From NCBI GenBank assembly GCA_030647435.1, contig JAUSJX010000141.1, forward strand, positions 1-52,393: 52,393 nt of DNA, written 5' to 3'. A program made the position numbers and the translations under genes. The stretch comes from Candidatus Rokuibacteriota bacterium. GTDB lineage: Bacteria; Methylomirabilota; Methylomirabilia; Rokubacteriales; CSP1-6. Under the pieces are notes generated by a model. It was given only the letters and a program-made list of their open reading frames with translations, was not told the origin of the DNA and did no database searches. This document shows, one piece after another, positions 7,094-14,983 of this stretch (positions are counted from its first letter, which is position 1; each line of letters opens with the position of its first letter).

Positions 7094-8254
7094 ATGACCG
7101 GCCACCAATTCGCCGATCTCCTCGACGCACAGGGCTTCGACTTCTTCACCGGCGTCCCCTGCTCGCTCGCCGAGGGCGTCATCGCGGCGCTCGAGCGCCG
7201 GCCGCGCGGCCGCCGGACACCCTATGTCCCGGCTGTCCGCGAGGACGTTGCACTCGGGCTCGCCGCTGGCGCCTGGCTCGGCGGCCGCGTGCCGGCCGTG
7301 ATCATGCAGAATTCAGGGCTCGGCACGAGCGCGAACGCGCTCGTCTCGCTCTCGCTGCTCTACCGGCTGCCGGCGCTCCTGCTCATGACCTGGCGCGGCT
7401 TCGAGGGGAAGGACGCTCCTGAGCACATCGTGATGGGCGAGATCACCCGGCCCCTCCTCGACCTCATGGGCGTGCCGCACCGTGTGCTCGCGCGCGGGAG
7501 CGAGGAAGCCGACCTCGCCTGGGCCCGCGCCCTAGCCCTGCGCTCGAGCCAGCCCGTGGCCCTCCTGCTCCCGCCGCGCGTGCTGGAGGCAGACACCCCG
7601 GAGCCGGCGGCGCCGGCGCCCGTCACGCCCCAGGCCCCCGTCACGACAGCGCCGCCGTCGGCCTTGCCCTCCTCGCTGTCCCGCTTCGAAGCGCTCCGCG
7701 CCGCCGTCGGGGCTCTCGGAAGCGAGCCCGTCGTCCACGCCAACGGCTACGTCTGCCGCGAGTCCTTCGCCGTGCGCGACCGGCCGGAGAACTTCTACAT
7801 GATCGGCTCCATGGGGCTCGCCTCGTCCATCGCTCTGGGGCTCGCGCTGGCCCGCCCGGAGCGGCGCACCGTGGTCTTCGACGGCGACGGCAATCTCCTC
7901 ATGAACCTGGGCATTCTGCCCATGGTCGGCGGTGGACCGGCGATCGGCCGCGGCCGCCCCGCCAACTTCGTCCACGTCGTCTTCGACAACGGCGTCTACG
8001 GTTCGACGGGCGGGCAGCTGTCGCCGTCGCGCGGCGTCGACCTCGCCGCCGTGGCGGCGGCGTGCGGCTATGCGCGGGCCGAGTCCGTCGACTCGACGGC
8101 CGGGGTCGAGAGCGCGCTTCGCGGAGCGCTCGAGGCCGACGGCCCGAGCTTCATCCTCGTCCGCGTCAACGCCGAAGAGCACCCGGCGCCACGCATCCCC
8201 TACGCCCCCGAGGAGATCCGCGACCGTTTCCGTCGCGCCATCGGGAGCCCGTGA
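7094..8254 (+). CDS. Phosphonopyruvate/sulfopyruvate decarboxylase-like TPP enzyme
   Basis: 386 residues. The N-terminal half is the pyrimidine-binding domain (begins MTGHQFADLLDAQGFDFFTG; conserved VPAVREDVALGLAAGAWLGG and MQNSGLGTSANALVSL). A Pro/Ala-rich linker lies at about residues 155-200. The C-terminal half has the TPP motif VVFDGDGNLLMN at about residue 260, then VFDNGVYGSTGGQ. This is the arrangement of phosphonopyruvate decarboxylase and the related sulfopyruvate decarboxylase, here as a single chain. No PEP mutase or aminotransferase is in the window, so the true substrate is open. Its stop overlaps the GTG of the flippase gene by 4 nt. With inositol-phosphate synthase nearby, a lipid head-group role is possible but inferred. 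Confidence 0.82.
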   Translation: MTGHQFADLLDAQGFDFFTGVPCSLAEGVIAALERRPRGRRTPYVPAVREDVALGLAAGAWLGGRVPAVIMQNSGLGTSANALVSLSLLYRLPALLLMTWRGFEGKDAPEHIVMGEITRPLLDLMGVPHRVLARGSEEADLAWARALALRSSQPVALLLPPRVLEADTPEPAAPAPVTPQAPVTTAPPSALPSSLSRFEALRAAVGALGSEPVVHANGYVCRESFAVRDRPENFYMIGSMGLASSIALGLALARPERRTVVFDGDGNLLMNLGILPMVGGGPAIGRGRPANFVHVVFDNGVYGSTGGQLSPSRGVDLAAVAAACGYARAESVDSTAGVESALRGALEADGPSFILVRVNAEEHPAPRIPYAPEEIRDRFRRAIGSP

Positions 8255-9264
8255 GCGTCAGGCTGCTGCGGCCGCTGCTCCTTGCGGTCGGCCTCGCGGT
8301 CGTCGTGTGGCTCGTCTGGGATCTCGGACCGGCGGCTGTGTGGGAAGCCATCCACACCCTGTCCTGGCGGCTCGGGCTGGTCGTGCTCTTCCCGTTCTGC
8401 GTGGCCGTCGTCCTCGACACGCTCGGCTGGCGCGTGCTCCTCCCCAAGTGCCGCGTCCCGTGGGGGACGCTCGCCGCGGTGCGCCTGGCGGGGGAAGCGG
8501 TAAATCTCCTAACGCCGACGGCCTCGGTCGGCGGCGAGCCGCTCAAGGCCTACCTCGTGCGCGACCGGCTTCCGCTCGACGAGGGGCTTGCCTCCGTGGT
8601 CGTGGACAAGACCACCATGGTCATGGGCCAGGCCGCCTTCCTGGCGGCCGGTCTCGGCGTGGCGCTCCTGGCCCTCGAGCCGTCGAGGACGGTGACCATC
8701 GCGATGGCCGCTCTGCTCGCTGTCGAGATCGTCGGAGTGGGCGGGTTCGCCATGGTGCAGATCCGTGGAGGCATCGCCGGGGCGGGCCGCATCCTCCACC
8801 GGCTGGGTGTGGGACGGGCCGAGAGCCACCAGGAGCTGCTTCGCGAGGTGGACGGACGGCTCGCCCGCCTGTACCGGGAGCGGCGCGCCCGAGTACTGCT
8901 GTCCGCGCTGCTCCACATGCTCGGCTGGGCCGTCGGCGGCCTCGAGATCTACGTGGTGTTGACGCTGGCAGACATCCCGGTGAGCCTCGCAACCGCGCTC
9001 GTCCTCGAAGCCGTCGGCTGTGCCGTCAGGTTCGCGACCTTCATGATTCCGGGCTCGCTCGGCGCGCTCGAGGGCGGCAACGTCGCCGTCTTCGCCGCCT
9101 TCGGGCTGCCGGGAGCGGCGGGACTTTCCTTCTCCCTCGTTCGCCGACTACGCGAGGCGACGTGGGCGCTGATAGGGCTCGGAGCGCTGGCAGCCTTCAA
9201 GTCGCGGCCCGAGGGCCCAGCGGTCGGCGGGTCGAGCCCCGCGGGAGGTTCCGGAGGCGCCTGA
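8251..9264 (+). CDS. Lysylphosphatidylglycerol-synthase-like (UPF0104) flippase-type membrane protein
   Basis: 337 residues with about eight hydrophobic segments and the family's conserved motif LAGEAVNLLTPTASVGGEPL at about residues 80-100. It belongs to the membrane part of the MprF/AglD-type family (PF03706), without any soluble transferase domain. Such proteins are thought to act in flipping or assembly of modified lipids. The GTG start overlaps the decarboxylase stop by 4 nt. It is clearly paralogous to the protein at 18322-19296: same length class and same LAGEA.N..TPTAS.GGE motif. The two probably handle different lipids. Confidence 0.85.
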   Translation: MSVRLLRPLLLAVGLAVVVWLVWDLGPAAVWEAIHTLSWRLGLVVLFPFCVAVVLDTLGWRVLLPKCRVPWGTLAAVRLAGEAVNLLTPTASVGGEPLKAYLVRDRLPLDEGLASVVVDKTTMVMGQAAFLAAGLGVALLALEPSRTVTIAMAALLAVEIVGVGGFAMVQIRGGIAGAGRILHRLGVGRAESHQELLREVDGRLARLYRERRARVLLSALLHMLGWAVGGLEIYVVLTLADIPVSLATALVLEAVGCAVRFATFMIPGSLGALEGGNVAVFAAFGLPGAAGLSFSLVRRLREATWALIGLGALAAFKSRPEGPAVGGSSPAGGSGGA

Positions 9265-9269
9265 CGCTG

Positions 9270-9278
9270 TGGTAATAT
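9270..9278 (+). promoter_or_regulatory. Candidate extended -10 promoter before ino1
   Basis: TGG then TAATAT (9273-9278) just after the flippase stop. A 5' leader of about 30 nt would carry the strong GGGAGG ribosome site at 9304-9309. Confidence 0.4.
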
Positions 9279-9314
9279 GGCCCGTCCTCATTAACGACCG
9301 TCTGGGAGGTCCAC

Positions 9315-10388
9315 GTGGGATCGGTACGCGTCGCCATCGTCGGAGTCGGCAACTGCGCCTCGGCGCTCGTCCAGGGAGTCCATTTCTACAAGAACGCCCC
9401 GGACGACGGTTTCATCCCGGGCCTCATGCGGCCCCGCCTCGCCGGGTACCACGTCGGCGACATCGAGTTCTCCGCGGCGTTCGACGTGGATGTCAACAAG
9501 GTCGGCCGTGATCTCTCCGAGGCCATCTGGGCCAAGCCCAACAACACCGTGCGCTTCGGCGAGGTGCCGCATCTCGGGGTGCCCGTCCAGCGCGGGATGA
9601 CGCATGACGGCCTGGGCCACTACCTGTCCCAGGTGATCACGAAGGCGCCCGGCCCCACGGTGGACATCGCGGGCATCCTGCGCGAGACGCGCACCGATGT
9701 GGTGGTCAACTACCTGCCCGTCGGCAGCGAGATGGCCACCAAGTGGTACGTGGAGCAGGTGCTCGACGCCGGCTGCGGCTTCGTCAACTGCATCCCGGTC
9801 TTCATCGCGCGCGAGGAGTACTGGCGGCGCCGCTTCGAGGAGCACGGCCTGCCGATCGTGGGCGACGACGTCAAGTCGCAGGTGGGCGCGACCATCATCC
9901 ACCGGGTGCTGACCAAGCTCTTCATGGACCGCGGCGTGCGGATGGAGCACACGAGCCAGCTCAACGTGGGCGGCAACACCGACTTTTTGAACATGCTCGA
10001 GCGCTCGCGCCTGGCCTCCAAGAAGATCTCCAAGACCGACGCGGTCCGCTCGCAGCTCGCCCACGACATGATGGACGACGACATCCACATCGGGCCGAGC
10101 GACTATGTACCGTGGCTCCAGGACCGCAAGTGGGCGCACATCCGGCTCGAGGGTCGCTCCTTCGGCGACCAGCCCATCAACGTCGAGCTCAAGCTCGAGG
10201 TGTGGGACTCGCCCAACTCGGCCGGGGTCGTCATCGACGCGATCCGCTCCTGCAAGATCGCCATGGACCGCGGCCTCAAGGGCGCGCTCTTCGCGCCGTC
10301 GGCCTACCTGATGAAGTCTCCGCCCGAGCAGTGGTCGGACGAGACGGCCCGCGTCAAGCTCGAGCGCTTCATCGACGGCGGCGTCTAG
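9315..10388 (+). CDS. ino1: myo-Inositol-1-phosphate synthase
   Basis: 357 residues. It converts glucose-6-phosphate to inositol-phosphate with NAD. The N-terminal dinucleotide motif is [16 protein letters not shown]. Other conserved blocks are [31 protein letters not shown] and [11 protein letters not shown], the last being the family's active-site region. The size is that of the short actinobacterial/archaeal-type enzyme, not the 500-residue eukaryotic one. The start is a GTG with GGGAGG 5 nt upstream. Its place between a lipid flippase gene and hpnN suggests supply of inositol for phosphatidylinositol-type lipids or another polar head group. No PI synthase is visible in the window. Confidence 0.94.
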   Translation: MGSVRVAIVGVGNCASALVQGVHFYKNAPDDGFIPGLMRPRLAGYHVGDIEFSAAFDVDVNKVGRDLSEAIWAKPNNTVRFGEVPHLGVPVQRGMTHDGLGHYLSQVITKAPGPTVDIAGILRETRTDVVVNYLPVGSEMATKWYVEQVLDAGCGFVNCIPVFIAREEYWRRRFEEHGLPIVGDDVKSQVGATIIHRVLTKLFMDRGVRMEHTSQLNVGGNTDFLNMLERSRLASKKISKTDAVRSQLAHDMMDDDIHIGPSDYVPWLQDRKWAHIRLEGRSFGDQPINVELKLEVWDSPNSAGVVIDAIRSCKIAMDRGLKGALFAPSAYLMKSPPEQWSDETARVKLERFIDGGV

Positions 10389-10401
10389 CCCGCTCCGCTC
10401 G

Positions 10402-10456
10402 GCGGGCCACGGCCCGCGCAGGGCTCCGCCAAGTCGGGAATCCGCCAAGTCGGGAA
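10402..10456 (+). repeat. Short hairpin and 16-bp tandem repeat between ino1 and hpnN
   Basis: Positions 10402-10407 and 10412-10417 form a 6-bp GC hairpin just after the ino1 stop. It is followed by two exact copies of TCCGCCAAGTCGGGAA at 10425-10440 and 10441-10456. A -10-like TAAACT is at 10465-10470, so the repeat sits in the hpnN upstream region. Confidence 0.7.
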
Positions 10457-10495
10457 TCCGATGGTAAACTGGGATAGTCGCCCCGCTACCATGCC

Positions 10496-13237
10496 ATGAT
10501 CGCCATCTCGAGAACGGGACGTCTGCTACGCCGCCTGGTCCGGCTCTCCTGCCGCCGGCCGCTCCTTACGACGCTCCTCTCGCTCATCCTGGCCGTCGCC
10601 GGCGTCACCTACACGCTCCACGCGCTCAGCTTCAAGACCTCCGGCCGGGACCTCCTGCCCAAGGACGCCGGCTACGTCGTGCGCTACAACCAGTACGCGC
10701 GGGAGTTCGGCGAGCTCGAGGACATCGTCATCGTCATCGAGGCGCGCACCTTCGAAGCGGCCAAGGACTACGCCGCGCGCCTCGTCCAGGAGCTTCGCGC
10801 GTCACCGCTCAAGTTCCCGCGAGTGGCGTACCGCGTGGATCCGAAGCGCTTCGAAGGCCGCCATCTCCTCTATCTCCCGGAGAGGCAGCTCAAGGAGATC
10901 CGCGACAGGATCTTCGACCACCAGGAGTTCATGGAGAGCTTCGCCGGCGACCCAAGCCTGGCGCGGCTGATCGAGGGCGCCAACGCGGCAATGGCCTCGG
11001 CCTTCGTCTCGAACCTGTTCGACCTCGGGATCGGCCAGGGCAGCGGGGAGGACACGCGCTTCCTGCGCCTGGTGCTCGATCAGATCGCCGGGCGTCTCGA
11101 GCACCCGACGCCCTACCGCTCGCCGTGGGGCACGCTCTTCTCCCTGAGCGAGCGCCCCGCCGACGCGGGCTATTTCCTCTCGGACGACAAGAGCCTGCTG
11201 TTCGTGCTCGTGGAAACGCCGGAGAGCGAGAAGGGCAGCTTCATGAGCGACCGCCGGGCCATCGAGATCATCCGCAGCGTCATCGCGGACCTCAAGCCGG
11301 CGTTCCCCACCGTGCAGGCTGGAGTGACCGGCGGCCCGGCCCTGTCCAACGACGAGATGACGGCGGCCTTCCACGACAGCAGCGTCGCGACCGTGCTCGC
11401 CTTCGGGCTGATGCTCCTCGTGATACTGCTGGCCTTCTGGCGGGCCGGCAAGCCCCTCCTGATGCTGGCTGTGCTGGCGGTGACGCTCGCCTGGTCCATG
11501 GGGATCATCACGCTGACGGTCGGGCACCTGACCATCTTCTCGGTCATGTTCATCTCCATCGTCATCGGCATCGGGATCGACTACGGCATCTACTTCCTGT
11601 TCCGCTACGAGGAGGAGATCTTCCTCGGGCGCAACCTCAAGGAGGCGATCGAGCTGACCGCCGCGCGGGCGGGGCCCGGCATGCTCATCGGCGCGCTGAC
11701 GGCCGGTGGCACCTTCTACGTCCTCATGCTGACCGATTTCCGCGGCATCCAGGAGCTGGGCTTCATCGCCGGCACCGCCATCCTGATGGCGTGGCTCGGC
11801 ATGATGACGCTGTTCCCGGCGCTCGTGGTCGTGGTGGACCGCCGCCACGCCGACCGGCCCCGCAACCAGGCGCCGCGGGCGCACGCGCTCGAGCGCATGC
11901 ACGTTCCTGTGCTCGACCGCCTGACGCGCTACCCAAAGGCGGTGCTCACGATCGCCGGGGTCGCGACGGCCGCCTCGCTCTGGGCCCTTCCGTACGTCGG
12001 CTTCGACTACAACCTGCTGAACCTCCAGCCCAAGGGCACGGAGTCCGTGATCTGGGAGAAGCGCATCCTCGCCAACACCGGGCGCTCGGGCTTCAACGGC
12101 CTGGCCTCGGCCACGACTCTCGAGGAGCTCCGCCGGAAGCAGGAGGCCTTCGAGAACCTCCCGTCGGTGTCCGAGGTGGACTCGGTTCTTCGCGTCATCC
12201 CCGATAACCAGAAGGAGAAGATCGCGATCGTGCGGACCTTCGCGCCTATCGTCGCCCCGGTGCGCGTCGGCCGCTCGAGCCCGGTTGATCTCGACCGGCT
12301 GACGCGGGCGCTCGGCGAGCTCAAGCGACGGCTGGACATCTTCGCCGCGGAGGCGGGGGACAAGCTGCCGGATGACCTCAAGCAGTTACGGACCCGGACG
12401 ATGGCCCTGATCACGGCGCTCCAGTCGACCAGCCGCGAGGTCTCGGAGCCCGCGCTGACCCACCTGCAGTCCCAGCTCTACGGCGACTTCATCACCAACT
12501 TCTTCGATCTGCAGCGCAACCTGAACCCTCGACAGATCGGTCTCGCGGACGTGCCCGACGAGCTCCGGCGCAAGTTCATCGGCAAGCGCGGCGACTTCCT
12601 GCTGCAGATCCACCCGAAGGTGGACATCTGGGAGCGCGAGGGCGCGCGGCAGTTCGTGCGCGAGCTCAGATCGGTGGACCCGGACGTGACGGGGGCGCCC
12701 ATCATCACCTACGAGGCCATCGGCTACATGGAGCGGGCGTACTTCCAGGGCACCGCGTACGCGTTCATCCTCGTGGGGCTGCTCTCCGCGCTGTTGATCC
12801 GCCGGGTGAAGGAGACCCTGCTGGCGCTCCTCCCGCTGGTGCTGGCACTCCTCTGGACGATCGGCCTGATGCGTGTCTTCCACCTGCAGTTCACCATGGC
12901 CAATGTCTGGGGCCTGCCGCTCATCGTCGGCGCGTCAGCCGAGTTCGGGCTCAACGTGATCGTCCGCTACCTCGAGGGGCGCGACCACGGCGGTCCGCTG
13001 ATCGCGCGCAGCACGATCATGGCGGTGGCGCTCAACGGTGTGACAACGATGGTCGGCTTCGGCAGCCTGATGATCGCCCGGCATCAGGGCATCTTCGGGC
13101 TGGGTCTCCTGCTGACGATCGGAGCCTTCTGTGCCCTGCTCGCCTCGCTGGTGGTCCTGCCGGTCATCCTTCGATTGATCGCCCGGCCCGCCGCGGCCAC
13201 GGCGGCCCCTGTGGTCGCCCGCTCCTCCGCCGCTTAG
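10496..13237 (+). CDS. hpnN: Hopanoid transporter HpnN (RND/MMPL family)
   Basis: 913 residues with the RND two-fold arrangement. One membrane helix is near residue 25, then a large periplasmic domain and a cluster of about five helices (about residues 295-440). A second periplasmic domain and a second helix cluster follow (about residues 755-900). The segment FKTSGRDLLPKDAGYVVRYN is typical of HpnN near the N-terminus. HpnN moves hopanoids from the inner toward the outer membrane, and its periplasmic domain can take up lipid. Start ATG at 10496; no strong ribosome site. It is the last gene of the plus-strand lipid block and ends 14 bp from the convergent malate synthase gene. Confidence 0.92.
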   Translation: MIAISRTGRLLRRLVRLSCRRPLLTTLLSLILAVAGVTYTLHALSFKTSGRDLLPKDAGYVVRYNQYAREFGELEDIVIVIEARTFEAAKDYAARLVQELRASPLKFPRVAYRVDPKRFEGRHLLYLPERQLKEIRDRIFDHQEFMESFAGDPSLARLIEGANAAMASAFVSNLFDLGIGQGSGEDTRFLRLVLDQIAGRLEHPTPYRSPWGTLFSLSERPADAGYFLSDDKSLLFVLVETPESEKGSFMSDRRAIEIIRSVIADLKPAFPTVQAGVTGGPALSNDEMTAAFHDSSVATVLAFGLMLLVILLAFWRAGKPLLMLAVLAVTLAWSMGIITLTVGHLTIFSVMFISIVIGIGIDYGIYFLFRYEEEIFLGRNLKEAIELTAARAGPGMLIGALTAGGTFYVLMLTDFRGIQELGFIAGTAILMAWLGMMTLFPALVVVVDRRHADRPRNQAPRAHALERMHVPVLDRLTRYPKAVLTIAGVATAASLWALPYVGFDYNLLNLQPKGTESVIWEKRILANTGRSGFNGLASATTLEELRRKQEAFENLPSVSEVDSVLRVIPDNQKEKIAIVRTFAPIVAPVRVGRSSPVDLDRLTRALGELKRRLDIFAAEAGDKLPDDLKQLRTRTMALITALQSTSREVSEPALTHLQSQLYGDFITNFFDLQRNLNPRQIGLADVPDELRRKFIGKRGDFLLQIHPKVDIWEREGARQFVRELRSVDPDVTGAPIITYEAIGYMERAYFQGTAYAFILVGLLSALLIRRVKETLLALLPLVLALLWTIGLMRVFHLQFTMANVWGLPLIVGASAEFGLNVIVRYLEGRDHGGPLIARSTIMAVALNGVTTMVGFGSLMIARHQGIFGLGLLLTIGAFCALLASLVVLPVILRLIARPAAATAAPVVARSSAA

Positions 13238-13251
13238 CCGGCAGCCGCCTG

Positions 13252-14937
13252 CTAGAACGCGTCGGGGGCGGCTGCGATGTGCTCCAGGTCGGCGTGGGTG
13301 TAGGAGCCGAAGCTCCGGAAGTCGAGCTCGGTGTAGTTCTTGATCCAGCGCATGGCGATCTTGACCGCCTTGCGGTAGCGTACCCCGGTCTCCACGTCCT
13401 TACTCAGCGACAAGTAGAGGATGTCCTGGACCTCTTCCTTCAGGATCCGCTTCACCATCGGAAAGTCGTGGACCTGCGACGGATCGGTCGAGTCCTTCGC
13501 GTGGTGCCGGATGCGCTGGGCGATCTGGGCCACCGACATGCGGCCGGTGGCGAGATCTTCCATCAGCGCCGGATGGATGCCCGGCCTGCCCGCTAGGCTG
13601 TCGATGCCCTTCGCGCCGCGGCCGCCGAGCCAGCCCTCGACGTACTCGATCAGCATGCGCGCGTTGCGCCGCGTCCCCTCGACCGTGACGGGCCCGGCCG
13701 GCACCTCGATCTTGACGGGGTAGTTGTCGGGATTCGCCATCTCGGGGCTCGGGTTCCAGCCGGAGAGGACGAGGCGCTTGAAGGGATCGCCCGCAGTCTT
13801 CATGTGGAAGATATGCGCGACCCACGCGCGGATGAAGCCCTGCTTGGCCTCCCACTCCTTGTCGGCGCGGATCGCCTCCCCGGCGGCCCGGTTGACCTCA
13901 GGGTCATTGCTCGGCAGGGCCGTCGCCATGCCGCCGATGGGCACCGCCCCTCGCTTGAGGCAGATCGCCACCAGCCTCCGGAAGATATTGGCGAGGAAGG
14001 GCGTGGTTTTGATATCCACGCCGAAGCGGTCCGGCCAGACCGACGCCGGGTCGGCCATGATGAACTCGAAGATCGAGGCCTTGAGGTCCCAGCGCGCGGC
14101 ATTGAGGCCGGCGGCGTAGGAACCGAGGGCGTAGAGCATCTCCTCCATCAGGTAGACGGCCGGCAGCGACTCGACCAGCGGGATGCCGCGGATGACCGCG
14201 TCCTTGAGGGACGGCAGATGCCGGCGGCTCGCGTCGAAGACATCACGATACCAGGCGACCTCCTCCACGGTCTCGACCTTGGGCAGGTAGAAGTAGATGC
14301 CTTGTCCGCGCCCCGCCTGGGCGCGCCCCGCGTAGAAGAGCGTCAGCGCCGTGCCGAGGATGGCCGCCGGCACGGGCCGACCGTCCACGGTGACGTCGTG
14401 CTCGTCGAGGTGGAGCCCCCGGTCGCGGTGCATGAAGAACGGCAGCTCGCCGGGCGCGATGCGGTACTCCTTGCCGCGCGCCGCGTCCGTGTAGGCCAGC
14501 TCGCGGTTGACCGCCGCCAGCCGGTTCTGCGCCGCCCGCACCGTGTCCACGAGCCGGTGTCCGCCGGAATCCTCGTCGTCGTCGAGGTCGCCCTCGGCGC
14601 GCTCGCCCTCGGGACCGGGGTTGAGCGCGTTGATGAACATGCTCGTGATCGAGCAGGGCCCGGAAATCTCGATGCCGGGGCGTCTGAGGTCTTCAGGCAC
14701 CGGCGGCACCTTCCAGTCGCCCGTCGTGGCGGCGGAAACCGGCTGAGGCCCGGGCAGCGTCCCCTGCTCGAGCGCGCGCCTGAGCACCGCATCGCGCTGG
14801 CGGCGGAGCGCATGCACGCGCGGCGTGAAGTCATCGTGCACCGTGCAGAGATACTCGCAGAAGTCCGCGGTGAAGAGCTGGGCCGCGCCCTCCACCGGGG
14901 CGAAACGGACACGCGTCGTCGCGCTCGTCGGAGTCAT
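13252..14937 (-). CDS. aceB: Malate synthase (AceB type)
   Basis: 561 residues. It condenses glyoxylate and acetyl-CoA to malate in the glyoxylate cycle. Family blocks seen are GRGQGIYFYLPKVETVEE, IRGIPLVESLPAVYLMEEML, SYAAGLNAARWDLKASIFEF and AVPIGGMATALPSND. Length is close to malate synthase A (about 530). Isocitrate lyase is not in the window. The leader has a duplicated ribosome-site sequence: ACAGGAG occurs twice, about 17 nt apart, the nearer one 8 nt before the ATG. It lies 46 nt downstream of the molybdopterin oxidoreductase gene on the same strand. Confidence 0.93.
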   Translation of the reverse strand: MTPTSATTRVRFAPVEGAAQLFTADFCEYLCTVHDDFTPRVHALRRQRDAVLRRALEQGTLPGPQPVSAATTGDWKVPPVPEDLRRPGIEISGPCSITSMFINALNPGPEGERAEGDLDDDEDSGGHRLVDTVRAAQNRLAAVNRELAYTDAARGKEYRIAPGELPFFMHRDRGLHLDEHDVTVDGRPVPAAILGTALTLFYAGRAQAGRGQGIYFYLPKVETVEEVAWYRDVFDASRRHLPSLKDAVIRGIPLVESLPAVYLMEEMLYALGSYAAGLNAARWDLKASIFEFIMADPASVWPDRFGVDIKTTPFLANIFRRLVAICLKRGAVPIGGMATALPSNDPEVNRAAGEAIRADKEWEAKQGFIRAWVAHIFHMKTAGDPFKRLVLSGWNPSPEMANPDNYPVKIEVPAGPVTVEGTRRNARMLIEYVEGWLGGRGAKGIDSLAGRPGIHPALMEDLATGRMSVAQIAQRIRHHAKDSTDPSQVHDFPMVKRILKEEVQDILYLSLSKDVETGVRYRKAVKIAMRWIKNYTELDFRSFGSYTHADLEHIAAAPDAF

Positions 14938-14983
14938 TGGGACGCTCCTGTGGGGGACACTCCTGTGCTCCGTGGTTGGCGGT

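Noticed and set aside
7094-8254. A phosphonate biosynthesis cluster
   Set aside because: Only the decarboxylase-like enzyme is present; no PEP mutase, aminotransferase or phosphonate transporter was seen in the window.
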